DNA of 64,000 nt from Kocuria palustris (GTDB lineage: Bacteria; Actinomycetota; Actinomycetes; Actinomycetales; Micrococcaceae), in assembly GCF_016907795.1 (NCBI RefSeq), contig NZ_JAFBCR010000001.1, positions 2,418,001 through 2,482,000 on the forward strand, in the 5' to 3' direction. Shown piece after piece: positions 16,953-25,788 of this stretch (the stretch's first letter is position 1; the number at the start of each line of letters is the position of its first letter). A program made the translations under genes and the position numbers. The notes beneath the pieces were generated by a model that saw only the letters and a list, made by a program, of their open reading frames with translations, was not told the origin of the DNA and ran no database searches.

Positions 16953-18401
16953 TCAGCCAGCGGCGCGGGGCAGCTGCCTGTGGCCGTCGGCCGCGTCGTG
17001 GTGCGTGCGGGGCCCGGGGGTCGGCTCGGCTCGCTGATCGGTGCGGCCGCGGCCGCAGTGGGTGGGGTCCGTGGTCCCTGTCGCGTCGCTGCGGGAGGAT
17101 CCGGGACCGGTGGGGGCAGGGGTCTCGAGGGGCTCGGCGCGCACGGGCGCCGCCTGCTCGGGAAGATCGACGGACAGGCCGAACAGGGCTTCGAGCCCGG
17201 TCAGGTAGTCCTCTGCGCGGCCCTCCTTGGCCATGCGGCGGGCGCGGACCGTGGGCTCGTGGAGCAGGGACTTCACCATACGGCGCATGGCGAACTCGAC
17301 CTCCTCGGCGGCGGCGGTGCAGCCGTGCTGGCGGCGGACCTTCTCCAGCTCGGTGTCCAGCACGGACATGGTGTGCTTGCGCAGCGCCACGATCGCAGCG
17401 TCCATGTCCCGTTCGGACCGGCGGTCGCGGAAGCGCTTGGCGGCCTCGGCGACGATGCGGCGGGCGGAGGCCACGGACTCCTCGGTGGCCTCGGGGGCCG
17501 CGAGCTTGACCGACTCGAGCGTGATCAGCTCGACGCCGTCCAGGTCCACGACCGAGGGATCGAAGTCCCGCGACAGGGCCAGGTCGACCACCGTGAGCGG
17601 GCCCTCGGGAAGCTGATCGGCCGACAGCGGCTCGGATCCTCCGGAGCAGCCGATCACGACGTCCGCGCGCTCGAGGGCTTCGCGCAGGCCGTCCACGGGA
17701 ACCGGGGCTCCGCCGCGGTTGGCGGTGAAGGCCTCTGCTCGTCCCGAGGCGGAATGGACCTCGATGTCGGCGCAGCCGCGGTCGCGCAGCGCGGCCATGG
17801 TGGCCCCGGCGTAGGCGCCGGTGCCGAAGACCAGCGCGCGGCGCTCGGGCCAGCGGCCGTCGGTGACGTCGTCGGCCAGGTCCAGTGCCACCGAGACGAT
17901 CGAGCGGCCGCGCTCGCCCAGGCTCGTGCTGGTGCCGACCTCTCGGGCGGTCTTGGCGGCCTCCTCGAACAGGCGCACGAGCCCGCCGGAGGCGGTGCCG
18001 CCTCGCTGGGCATCGATCAGCGCGCGGCGCACCTGCCCGGTGATCTCGCGCTCGCCCACGACGGCCGACTCGAGCCCCGAGACGACGGTGAAGAGGTGAT
18101 GGGCGGCGTCCTCGTCGACGTGCAGGTCCATGGACTCCAGGACGTCCTCGAGGGCCACTCCGGAGCGCTCGGCCAGCAGCCGGGCGAGGGCCTCGCGAGC
18201 GGGGCCGATGCCGGCGGCGCCGGTGCTGTCGTCGAGCTCGCCGTAGATCTCCAGGCGATTGCAGGTGGACAGCGAGACGGAGCCGCTCAGCCCGGCCGTG
18301 GGGCCGAGCTCCAGGGGAGCGCTGGCAGCACCGTCGGCCAGACGCGCGACGGTGCTCAGATCAACGGTGCGGTGGGATGCCACCAAGGAGAACAGGACCA
18401 C
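16953..18401 (-). CDS. hemA: Glutamyl-tRNA reductase
   Basis: Reduces glutamyl-tRNA(Glu) to glutamate-1-semialdehyde, the committed step of C5 haem synthesis. The nucleophile is C47 in 'SLSTCNRLEIY'; 'GLESAVVGEREITGQVRRA' marks the catalytic domain. An NADPH domain (about 185-330) and the C-terminal dimerisation helix follow. The 482-residue length exceeds the usual 420-450 because of a polar tail after about residue 425 that lacks conservation. The GTG start at 18401 begins 'MVLFSLVASH'; a TAGGAT box lies nine bases upstream. It is transcribed away from the other haem genes, leaving a 116-bp divergent control region with hemE. Confidence 0.94.
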   Translation of the reverse strand: MVLFSLVASHRTVDLSTVARLADGAASAPLELGPTAGLSGSVSLSTCNRLEIYGELDDSTGAAGIGPAREALARLLAERSGVALEDVLESMDLHVDEDAAHHLFTVVSGLESAVVGEREITGQVRRALIDAQRGGTASGGLVRLFEEAAKTAREVGTSTSLGERGRSIVSVALDLADDVTDGRWPERRALVFGTGAYAGATMAALRDRGCADIEVHSASGRAEAFTANRGGAPVPVDGLREALERADVVIGCSGGSEPLSADQLPEGPLTVVDLALSRDFDPSVVDLDGVELITLESVKLAAPEATEESVASARRIVAEAAKRFRDRRSERDMDAAIVALRKHTMSVLDTELEKVRRQHGCTAAAEEVEFAMRRMVKSLLHEPTVRARRMAKEGRAEDYLTGLEALFGLSVDLPEQAAPVRAEPLETPAPTGPGSSRSDATGTTDPTHCGRGRTDQRAEPTPGPRTHHDAADGHRQLPRAAG

Positions 18402-18410
18402 AATCCCCTC

Positions 18411-18416
18411 ATCCTA
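18411..18416 (-). promoter_or_regulatory. Predicted -10 box (TAGGAT) of hemA
   Basis: TAGGAT on the minus strand ends nine bases before the GTG start of hemA. No Shine-Dalgarno lies between them. Confidence 0.35.
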
Positions 18417-18517
18417 CCGCGACGTCGCAAGCTCGCACCGGTGGCGCGGACCACCTCCTGCCTGCGGGGGCCGTGCAGACGTCTCGTCGCCAAACCAGCA
18501 TGCTGACGGAGGGCACA

Positions 18518-19702
18518 ATGGGAGCCATGACCCACGCAGCACAGACCTCCGGAGCTGAGACTGCAGCGATCCGGCCCATCACGGACGAGACGGCCCCCGA
18601 CGGCTTCCGCGGAGGGTTCGAGCGCCTTGCCCCGGAGCACCCGCTGCGCAGCGCCGGCACCCATGACTCGGCGCTGCTGCGGCAGCTGACCGGGCGCCGC
18701 GCTGCCTCGCACCCCGTCTGGTTCATGCGACAGGCCGGACGCTCGCTGCCCGAGTACAAGCAGGTCCGCGAGGGCACCGCCATGCTCGACGCCTGCCTGC
18801 GGCCCGATCTCGCCGCGGAGATCACGCTGCAGCCCGTGCGCCGCCACCGCGTGGACGCCGGCATCTTCTTCTCGGACATCGTGGTCCCGCTGCGCCTGGC
18901 TGGTGTGGGCGTGGACATCGTCCCCGGCAAGGGCCCGGTGCTCGAGCACCCGGTGCGCACCGCTGCGGAGATCGATGCCCTGCCCGAGATGGACGACGAG
19001 GCCCTCGAGCCCATCCGCGAGGCGGTGCGGCTGACGACCGCCGAGCTCGGAGCGACCCCGCTGATCGGCTTCGCGGGGGCGCCCTTCACCGTGGCGGCCT
19101 ACATGGTCGAGGGCGGGCCGTCGCGGGATCATCTGCGCCCGCGCACCATGATGCATGCCGATCCCGGGGCCTGGCAGGCGCTGGCGGCGTGGGCGGCGCG
19201 CGCCTCGGGCGCCTTCCTGCGCGCCCAGGTCGAGGCCGGCGCCTCGGCCGTCCAGCTCTTCGACTCGTGGGCCGGATCGCTGTCGCTGCGGGACTACCAG
19301 GAGCACGTGGCCCCGCATTCGGCGGCGGCCCTGGAGTCCGTGGCGGACCTGCCGGTCCCGCGGATCCACTTCGGCACGGGCACCGGGGATCTGCTGGCCG
19401 CCATGCGCGATGCAGGGGCCGAGGCCGTCGGCGTGGACCACCGCCTGAGCCTGAGCGAGGCCGTGCGCCGGGTCGGGCACGGCACGGTCCTGCAGGGCAA
19501 CATCGACCCGGCCCTGCTTCCGGCCCCCGCGGAGGTGCTGCACCGCCACGTGGACGAGGTGCTGGCGGCCGGGGCGGAGGCCGCAGGCCACGTGGTCAAC
19601 CTGGGCCACGGCGTCCCGCCGAGCACCGATCCCCAGGTGCTCACGGACCTGGTCTCCTACATCCACGACCAGCAGCCGGCGCCCAGGCCCGCCGACGGCT
19701 GA
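18518..19702 (+). CDS. hemE: Uroporphyrinogen III decarboxylase
   Basis: Decarboxylates the four acetate side chains of uroporphyrinogen III to give coproporphyrinogen III. The 394-residue product has the family signature 'PVWFMRQAGRSLPEY' (66-80) with substrate-binding R71 and R75, 'FFSDIVVPL' with the catalytic Asp, 'GFAGAPFTVAAYMVEGG' and C-terminal 'NLGHGVPPSTDP'. Three in-frame ATGs compete (18500, 18518, 18527). The ATG at 18518 has GGAGG with five bases of spacing and is preferred. First gene of the plus-strand haem cluster. Confidence 0.95.
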   Translation: MGAMTHAAQTSGAETAAIRPITDETAPDGFRGGFERLAPEHPLRSAGTHDSALLRQLTGRRAASHPVWFMRQAGRSLPEYKQVREGTAMLDACLRPDLAAEITLQPVRRHRVDAGIFFSDIVVPLRLAGVGVDIVPGKGPVLEHPVRTAAEIDALPEMDDEALEPIREAVRLTTAELGATPLIGFAGAPFTVAAYMVEGGPSRDHLRPRTMMHADPGAWQALAAWAARASGAFLRAQVEAGASAVQLFDSWAGSLSLRDYQEHVAPHSAAALESVADLPVPRIHFGTGTGDLLAAMRDAGAEAVGVDHRLSLSEAVRRVGHGTVLQGNIDPALLPAPAEVLHRHVDEVLAAGAEAAGHVVNLGHGVPPSTDPQVLTDLVSYIHDQQPAPRPADG

Positions 19703-19881
19703 GCAGGGGGCCGGTTGCAGGCGGTGGCCGCCCGGCGGCTGCGTTGTCGGTGCGCAGTGGCATCCTGGAAGCAGATGAGGGCCGGCGGTCGTCGATCCGC
19801 GGACCGGCCGGTCCCCGCAGCGGAACTCGGATCAGCAGGCGCCTGGGCGCAGGCGCACCAGTGCAGGAAGGACGTGCAGCG

Positions 19882-21399
19882 GTGGAGCAGACCGTGTCGG
19901 GGCTCTCGGGCCAGCAGCGCGCGCGAGGACCGCTGCGCTCCGCGCTCGTGGTCGGCGGAGGCATCGCGGGCCTGTGCGCCGCGCGGGATCTCGCCGCGGC
20001 CGGGCTGCGCGTCACCCTGGTGGAGGCCCGCCCCCAGTTCGGCGGCTCCGTCGGCTCCCACCTGGTCGAGAACCTCGTGCTGGACTCCGGCGCGGATTCC
20101 TTCGCGACCCGCTCGGAGGCCGTCGCCGAGCTGGCCCGGGAGCTCGGGCTGGGGGATCGGATCATCTCCCCTGAGCCCCTGGGCTCCTGGACGGCCCTGC
20201 CGGACGGCCCCCGGCCCTCGCAGCGCACGGGCATCCTGGGCATCCCCGGCGACCTCTCGGAGCCCGGCCTGGCCGAGACCCTGGGGCGCTTCGGGCTGTG
20301 GCGGGCGCGCGCGGACCTCAAGCGCCCGGCGAGGGTCGGGGCGCAGGCGCGCACCCTCGGGGAGCTCGTGCGCCAGCGCATGGGCACCGCCGTGCTGGAG
20401 AGGATGGTCGCCCCCTTCACCATGGGGGTGCACTCCGCCCACCCGGACGCCCTGGACCTGGACACCGTCTCGCCGGGGATGCGCCAGGCCCTGCGCGAGC
20501 ACGGCAGCCTCAGCGGCGCGGCGGCCTCCCTGCGCCGGGCAGCACCTCCGGGAGGCAACGTCGCGGGTCTGCGCGGAGGCATGAACACTCTGGCTGAGGC
20601 CCTCGTGGAGGACCTCAAGCAGCGCGAGGTCAAGCTCGTGCTCGGCTACGACGTCCTGGCAGTGGACCGGGATCCGCGCCGTCCCGGCTGGATGGTCCTG
20701 CAGCGCCAGCCGGAATTCGGGGACAAGTCCGCTATCGCCCGCGGCGAGCTGCTGGTCCTGGCCTCCGACGGCCCCACGGCCGTGCGCCTGCTCGGGGCAC
20801 AGTCCCGGGAGATCTCCGAGTTCCAGCCCAAGCTGGGCCCCCAGATCGCCCTGGCCACGCTGGTCGTGGACAAGCCCGAGCTGGATGCCGCGCCCCGCGG
20901 CACAGGCATCCTGGTCTCCGAGGGCGTCCCGCACGTCCGCGCCAAGGCACTCACGCACGTGAGCGCCAAATGGGGCTGGGTCCGCGAGTCCCTCCCGGAC
21001 GGACGCCATGTCCTGCGCCTGTCCTACGGGCGGGTCGACAGCTCGGGGCGCACGGCCTCGCCGGAGCTGCAGCTCAAGGACGACCAGCTGCTGACCCTGG
21101 CCATGCGCGATGCCTCGCACCTGCTGGGCGTCGAGCTGCCGCACTCCTGCCTGGTCGACGGCGACGTCGTGCGCTGGGAGCAGGCCATGGCCCGCCCGTC
21201 GGCCGGGCACGCCGAGAAGGTCGCAGCCTTCCGCCAGGCCGTGGCGCAGATGCAGGACGTCGCAGCGGTCGGCTCGTGGCTCTCCGGCACCGGGCTGGTC
21301 GCCGTCGTGGCGGACACCCGCCGGGAGATCTCCCGCGTGCTGCAGGAGCACGGGGTCACCGAGCCGCCGCCCGCAGAGGCAGCAGCGCACGGGGTCTGA
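19882..21399 (+). CDS. cgoX: Coproporphyrinogen III oxidase, FAD-dependent (HemY/CgoX type)
   Basis: Oxidises coproporphyrinogen III to coproporphyrin III, the step specific to the coproporphyrin-dependent pathway of Gram-positive bacteria. The N-terminal FAD site is 'VVGGGIAGLCAARDLAAAGL' with GGGIAG at about 25-30, followed by 'LDSGADSFATRSEAV' typical of the protoporphyrinogen-oxidase-like family. The C-terminal 'VAAVGSWLSGTGL' completes the FAD site. The GTG at 19882 (505 residues) was chosen because AAGGA lies ten bases upstream; the frame is open much further up but overlaps hemE. The 179-bp gap after hemE is the largest inside the plus-strand cluster. Confidence 0.93.
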   Translation: MEQTVSGLSGQQRARGPLRSALVVGGGIAGLCAARDLAAAGLRVTLVEARPQFGGSVGSHLVENLVLDSGADSFATRSEAVAELARELGLGDRIISPEPLGSWTALPDGPRPSQRTGILGIPGDLSEPGLAETLGRFGLWRARADLKRPARVGAQARTLGELVRQRMGTAVLERMVAPFTMGVHSAHPDALDLDTVSPGMRQALREHGSLSGAAASLRRAAPPGGNVAGLRGGMNTLAEALVEDLKQREVKLVLGYDVLAVDRDPRRPGWMVLQRQPEFGDKSAIARGELLVLASDGPTAVRLLGAQSREISEFQPKLGPQIALATLVVDKPELDAAPRGTGILVSEGVPHVRAKALTHVSAKWGWVRESLPDGRHVLRLSYGRVDSSGRTASPELQLKDDQLLTLAMRDASHLLGVELPHSCLVDGDVVRWEQAMARPSAGHAEKVAAFRQAVAQMQDVAAVGSWLSGTGLVAVVADTRREISRVLQEHGVTEPPPAEAAAHGV

Positions 21400-21470
21400 G
21401 CCCCGCGCACCACAGCACAGCACGCCGATCGGGCGATTCCGATCGGAGCCCGACGAGAGGAGCAACGCAC

Positions 21471-22187
21471 ATGTCCGCTCAGAGCACCGAGCAGTCCCAG
21501 GACGTCGAGCAGCAGGGGACCCAGCACTGGGCCGTCTGGTCCGTCTACGCCCGCGACAACGACCGCACCGTGCCGACCCACGAGCAGGAGACGGCCGCCG
21601 TCCAGGAGTTCGACGCCCTCGTCGAGCAGCTGGCGGCCGAGGGCATCGTGGTCCGCGGCACCTACGACGTCTCCGGTCAGCGCGAGGACGCCGACATCAT
21701 GCTGTGGCTGCACGGCCAGGACCCCGCGGCCCTGCAGCTGGCCCTGCGCCGCGCTCGCCGCACCGCGCTGCTGGCCGGCACCCACCAGGTCTGGGCCGCC
21801 ATGGGCGTCCACCGCGAGGCCGAGTTCACGGCCAACCACTCGCCGTCCTACGCCCGGGGCGTCGCCCCGGAGGCCTGGGTCTGCGTCTACCCGTTCGTGC
21901 GCTCGTACGACTGGTACTGGATGGATTCCGAGGACCGCTCGCGCATGCTGCGCAACCACGGCATGAAGGCCCGCGACTACCCGCAGGTGCTGGCCAACAC
22001 GATCGCCTGCTTCGGGCTCAACGATTTCGAGTGGATGCTTGCCCTGGAGGCCCCCGAGCTGGTGGACCTGGTGGATGTCATGCGCCACTTCCGCAACACC
22101 GAGGCCCGACTGCACGTGCGCGAGGAGACCCCGTTCTACACCGGTCGGCGAGTGAGCACCGCGGACCTGGCCGAGGTGCTGCGATGA
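21471..22187 (+). CDS. chdC: Coproheme decarboxylase
   Basis: Also called HemQ; converts Fe-coproporphyrin III to haem b with peroxide in the last step of the coproporphyrin-dependent route. A 238-residue protein with the conserved 'CVYPFVRSYDWYWMDSEDR' stretch that holds the catalytic Tyr of actinobacterial ChdC and 'RNHGMKARDYPQVLANTI' around the proximal His. 'FGLNDFEWMLALEAPELVDL' is another family hallmark. ATG at 21471 follows AGAGGAG. The stop overlaps the ferrochelatase start (ATGA). Confidence 0.95.
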   Translation: MSAQSTEQSQDVEQQGTQHWAVWSVYARDNDRTVPTHEQETAAVQEFDALVEQLAAEGIVVRGTYDVSGQREDADIMLWLHGQDPAALQLALRRARRTALLAGTHQVWAAMGVHREAEFTANHSPSYARGVAPEAWVCVYPFVRSYDWYWMDSEDRSRMLRNHGMKARDYPQVLANTIACFGLNDFEWMLALEAPELVDLVDVMRHFRNTEARLHVREETPFYTGRRVSTADLAEVLR

Positions 22188-23503
22188 CCGCGCCCGGAGG
22201 CGCCCCGGTGCCGCAGGAGCCGGAGCTCGCGCCGTCGGCGGTGACGATCCCCAGCGGTCGCGCCGTGGACTCCTGGCCGCACCCGGCCCAGGCGCCGCAG
22301 CTCTCCCGGGCCCGAGCGCAGGAGCCCGCGGACTGGGATGCGATCGTGCTCTCGTCGTTCGGCGGCCCGGAGGGCCAGGACGACGTCATCCCCTTCCTGC
22401 GCAACGTCACCCGGGGCCGCGGCATCCCCGATGACCGGCTCGAGGCCGTGGCAGGGCACTACCGCGCCAACGGCGGGGTCTCGCCGATCAACGCGCAGAA
22501 CCGCGCGCTGCTGGGCGCGCTCGAGCAGGAGCTGCGCGAGCGCGGGATCGACACCCCCATCACGTGGGCCAATCGCAACTGGGAGCCCTACGTCGCCGAT
22601 GTCCTGCAGTCCCTGCACGACCAGGGCAGCCGTCGGGTCCTGGTGCTGGCCACCTCCGCGTTCTCCGGCTACTCGTCCTGCCGGCAGTACCGCGAGGACT
22701 GGGGAGTGGCCCTCGAGCAGACCGGGCTCGGCGAGCAGATGGTCGTGGGCAAGATCCGCCAGTACTTCGACATGGCCGGGTTCCTGGAGCCGTTCGTCGA
22801 CGGGCTGCGCGAGGCCCTGCTCCAGCGTGCCGAGCGCGGTCCCCTCAGGATCCTGTTCGCCGCCCACTCCGTGCCGGACACCGACGCCCTGGCCGCCGGC
22901 CCCGAGACCATGCGGGAGGGCTTCGCGACCGGCTCGGCCTACGCGGATCAGCTGCTCGCGGCCTCGCGGAAGGTCATGGAGCGCACTCGGGCGCGGCTGC
23001 AGGACGAGGGGCTGTCGCTGCCCGAGTCGCTGAGCTGGGATCTGGTGTTCCAGTCGCGTTCGGGTCCGCCGTCCATGCCGTGGCTCGAGCCGGATATCAA
23101 CGATGCCGTCGAGCAGGCGGCGGATGACGGCGCAGGCTCCGTGATCGTGGTTCCGATCGGCTTCGTGTCCGATCACATGGAGGTGCTCTGGGACCTCGAC
23201 ACCGAGGCCCGCGAGACCGCGCAGGAGCGCGGCCTGGGCTTTGCGCGCACACCGACTCCGGGGACCCATCCGGCGTTCGTGTCCGGACTCGCGGACCTGA
23301 TCGAGCAGCGCATGGCCGGGCGCTCAGGCGAGCCCAGGTCCTCCGCGTGCAGCGACGGCACCTGGTTCGACGACTGCCCCGCCGACTGCTGCGTCAAGAT
23401 CCTGCGCGGCAGCACCGAGCCGCGACCCACGATCGCGCAGAGGCCCGAGGGAGAGCCGATCCCGGTCGGTCTCGACGAGACGGGCCAGGTGGTGCGCGCA
23501 TGA
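22184..23503 (+). CDS. cpfC: Coproporphyrin ferrochelatase, probable [2Fe-2S] type
   Basis: Inserts Fe2+ into coproporphyrin III. The 439-residue product contains 'VLSSFGGPEGQDDVIPFLRN' near residue 56 and the family stretch 'LFAAHSVPDTD'. The cysteine of 'YSSCRQYRED' and the cysteine-rich C-terminus ('ACSDGTWFDDCPADCCVK') match the four-cysteine [2Fe-2S] arrangement known for actinobacterial ferrochelatases; exact ligand assignment is inferred. About 45 Pro/Ala-rich residues precede the domain. Coupled by ATGA overlaps both to chdC upstream and hemC downstream. Confidence 0.94.
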   Translation: MTAPGGAPVPQEPELAPSAVTIPSGRAVDSWPHPAQAPQLSRARAQEPADWDAIVLSSFGGPEGQDDVIPFLRNVTRGRGIPDDRLEAVAGHYRANGGVSPINAQNRALLGALEQELRERGIDTPITWANRNWEPYVADVLQSLHDQGSRRVLVLATSAFSGYSSCRQYREDWGVALEQTGLGEQMVVGKIRQYFDMAGFLEPFVDGLREALLQRAERGPLRILFAAHSVPDTDALAAGPETMREGFATGSAYADQLLAASRKVMERTRARLQDEGLSLPESLSWDLVFQSRSGPPSMPWLEPDINDAVEQAADDGAGSVIVVPIGFVSDHMEVLWDLDTEARETAQERGLGFARTPTPGTHPAFVSGLADLIEQRMAGRSGEPRSSACSDGTWFDDCPADCCVKILRGSTEPRPTIAQRPEGEPIPVGLDETGQVVRA

Positions 23504-24612
23504 GCGGGCAGCCCCACGAGACCGATCAGGTAGGCCAGGACATGAGCGAGGCGGAGCGCACCGAGGACCAGCGGCAGCCGGCCGCCGTGCTGAGGGTGGG
23601 CACGCGCGGTTCCGCGCTGGCCCGCACCCAGACCACCTGGGCGGCGGACCGGGTGGCCGAGGCCGCCGGGGTCTCCCACGAGCTGGAGATCATCCGCACC
23701 GAGGGCGATGTCCTCACAGGGTCGCTGGCGACCCTGGGCGGGACCGGCGTGTTCGCGGCGGCTCTGCGCGTGGCGCTGCTCGAGGATCGCGTGGACATGG
23801 CCGTGCACTCGCTCAAGGACCTTCCCACGGCACCCACCCCTGGCCTGTCCATCGGCGCGGTGCCCGAGCGCGAGGACCCCCGCGACGCCCTGTGCGCCCG
23901 CGACGGCCTGCGCCTCGAGCAGCTGCCCGACGGCGCGAAGGTCGGCACCGGCTCGCCCCGACGGGCCGCTCAGCTGCTGCTGGCCCGCCCGGACCTGCAG
24001 ATCGTGGACATCCGGGGCAACGTCCCCACCCGCCTGGCGCGCGTTGCCGGGCTGGATCCCGAGGGCCCCGGCGATCTCGACGCCGTGGTCCTGGCCTCCT
24101 CCGGCCTGCGCCGACTGGGGCTGCAGGCGCACATCACGGAGGCGCTGGACCCGTCGGTCGTGCTGCCCGCTCCCGGACAGGGGGCGCTGGCCCTCGAGAT
24201 CCGCACAGAGGTGCTCGAGAGGGATCCAGAGCTCGCCGAGCAGGCTTCCGGCTCCTCACAGGACGCCGTCGCCGCGCAGCGTGCCCGCCCCGGGCAGGAC
24301 GCGCTCGACAGCGACCTGCTGCAGGGCCTGGCGCGGATCAACCACCTGGAGACCCGCTGGGCCGTGACCGCCGAGCGCGCGCTGCTGGCACGGCTCGAGG
24401 CCGGGTGCGCCGCACCGGTGGGCACGCTGGCCACGGTCGAGAACGGCATGCTCACCCTGCGGGTCGCCGTGGCCTCCCCGGACGGGGCCGAGGTCATGCG
24501 CCGCACCGAGGCCTCGCACGAGCTGTCCACGGCCGCCGCCCGGGAGCTCGGGCGCCGCGTGGGCGACGGCCTGCTCGCCGACGGCGCGGCCCGACTGGCG
24601 GGGCTGGCCTGA
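23500..24612 (+). CDS. hemC: Hydroxymethylbilane synthase
   Basis: Polymerises four porphobilinogen units to hydroxymethylbilane on a dipyrromethane cofactor. The 370-residue product shows 'RVGTRGSALARTQT' (32-45), 'VHSLKDLPT' (102-110), 'GTGSPRRAAQLL' (149-160) and the cofactor-attachment Cys C303 in 'LEAGCAAPVG'. It is longer than the usual ~310 because of a 30-residue N-terminal tail and a Gln/Ala/Ser-rich insert at about 245-275 before the third domain. The ATG at 23500 overlaps the cpfC stop; another in-frame ATG at 23542 is possible. Confidence 0.94.
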   Translation: MSGQPHETDQVGQDMSEAERTEDQRQPAAVLRVGTRGSALARTQTTWAADRVAEAAGVSHELEIIRTEGDVLTGSLATLGGTGVFAAALRVALLEDRVDMAVHSLKDLPTAPTPGLSIGAVPEREDPRDALCARDGLRLEQLPDGAKVGTGSPRRAAQLLLARPDLQIVDIRGNVPTRLARVAGLDPEGPGDLDAVVLASSGLRRLGLQAHITEALDPSVVLPAPGQGALALEIRTEVLERDPELAEQASGSSQDAVAAQRARPGQDALDSDLLQGLARINHLETRWAVTAERALLARLEAGCAAPVGTLATVENGMLTLRVAVASPDGAEVMRRTEASHELSTAAARELGRRVGDGLLADGAARLAGLA

Positions 24613-24617
24613 GCACG

Positions 24618-25787
24618 GTGCCCACGGCCTCCCCGTCCCGGGACTCGGCGCGGTTCAGCGCGCCGAGCGCGGGAGCCTGCGCGCGGCCCCCTGCGTCCGG
24701 GGCGGCAGGCTCGGGACCGCGCCCGGGCCGGCCCGGGCCGGCGGGGCAGGGGCAGGAGCACCCGGCCGGCTGCGGAGACAGCCCGCTGCGGGGCCGGTCC
24801 GTGCTGGTGACTCGCACCCCGGATCGGGCGGCGGAGCTGCTCGAGCTGCTGCGCGAGCGCGGAGCCGAGCCCGTGCTCGTGCCCGTCCAGGAGGCGCAGC
24901 CGGTCACCGGCCAGCAGCGCCAGGACCTGTACGAGCTGCTCGAGGCGGCGGCGCAGGGGCCGAGGCCAGCAGTGCCCCCCGGCAGCTGGACGGAGGGCCG
25001 CTCGTCGGCACCGGCCACAGGTTCCCATGGATCCCCGGACCGGGCCGAGCCGCTGTGGCTCGTGGTGACCTCGGCCAACACCGTGCGCGCCCTGCATCGT
25101 CTGGCGCTCGAGACGCACGGGCGCGGCCTCGGGGAGCTGCTGGAGCCCGGCATCGAGCGCGGGCTGCGCGTGGCAGCCGTCGGACCGGCCACCGCGGCCG
25201 AGCTCGAGAGCCATGCCGTGCCCGTTCATCTGCAGCCCCATGGCACGGCCTCGGCCGCCGGGCTGCTCGAGACCTGGGCGCGGCCGGAGGGCCCGGACGC
25301 GGCCCTCGCCCCGGTGCGCCCCGGCACCGTGCTGCTGCCCCAATCGGCGGCGGCCTCGCCCGAGCTGACGCGCGGGCTGCAGGAGCTCGGCTGGCAGGTG
25401 CGGCGCCGCGACGCCTACCGGATGGCCCCGTGGCCGGCCGAGGATCCCCTGGTCGCAGCACCCGTGGGGCAGCACGATCCGGTGCGCACCGTCGAGCAGG
25501 CCCGCTCGGAGCTGGCAGCCGGCGCGATCGACGGCGTGATCCTCACCGCCCCGTCGACCGTCCGTGCGCTGGCAGACGGACTCGTGCGGGCTCCGTCGCC
25601 CGCGCTGGCGGCCATCGGGGAGCCCACGCACACCGCCGTCGTCGCACTGGGCCTCGAGGCGGTCGTGGCCGAGTCCACGGCGCCGTCCGGGCTCATCGAA
25701 GCACTCGAGCGGGCCGTGGCCGCTCCGCCGGGGCGCCGGCGGCCCGCCCCACCCCAGGACATCGCCCCATCAGCACAGGAGGAATGA
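24618..25787 (+). CDS. hemD: Uroporphyrinogen III synthase
   Basis: Cyclises hydroxymethylbilane with inversion of ring D. The product (389 residues from GTG 24618) has the two-domain HemD layout: 'SVLVTRTPDRAAELLELL' opens domain 1, 'VTSANTVRAL' and 'VAAVGPATAAELES' belong to the hinge, and 'GVILTAPSTVRALADGL' with 'AAIGEPTHTAVV' close domain 2. It is long for the family (usually about 260). The first ~60 residues are an Ala/Gly/Pro linker, and a disordered insert sits near residues 115-140. The start is uncertain; GTG 24802 would remove the linker. Five bases after hemC, one base before hemB. Confidence 0.9.
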   Translation: MPTASPSRDSARFSAPSAGACARPPASGAAGSGPRPGRPGPAGQGQEHPAGCGDSPLRGRSVLVTRTPDRAAELLELLRERGAEPVLVPVQEAQPVTGQQRQDLYELLEAAAQGPRPAVPPGSWTEGRSSAPATGSHGSPDRAEPLWLVVTSANTVRALHRLALETHGRGLGELLEPGIERGLRVAAVGPATAAELESHAVPVHLQPHGTASAAGLLETWARPEGPDAALAPVRPGTVLLPQSAAASPELTRGLQELGWQVRRRDAYRMAPWPAEDPLVAAPVGQHDPVRTVEQARSELAAGAIDGVILTAPSTVRALADGLVRAPSPALAAIGEPTHTAVVALGLEAVVAESTAPSGLIEALERAVAAPPGRRRPAPPQDIAPSAQEE

Positions 25788-25788
25788 C

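Noticed and set aside
23892-24617. Upstream in-frame extension of hemD
   Set aside because: It overlaps hemC in another frame; a GTG five bases after the hemC stop gives the expected coupled start.
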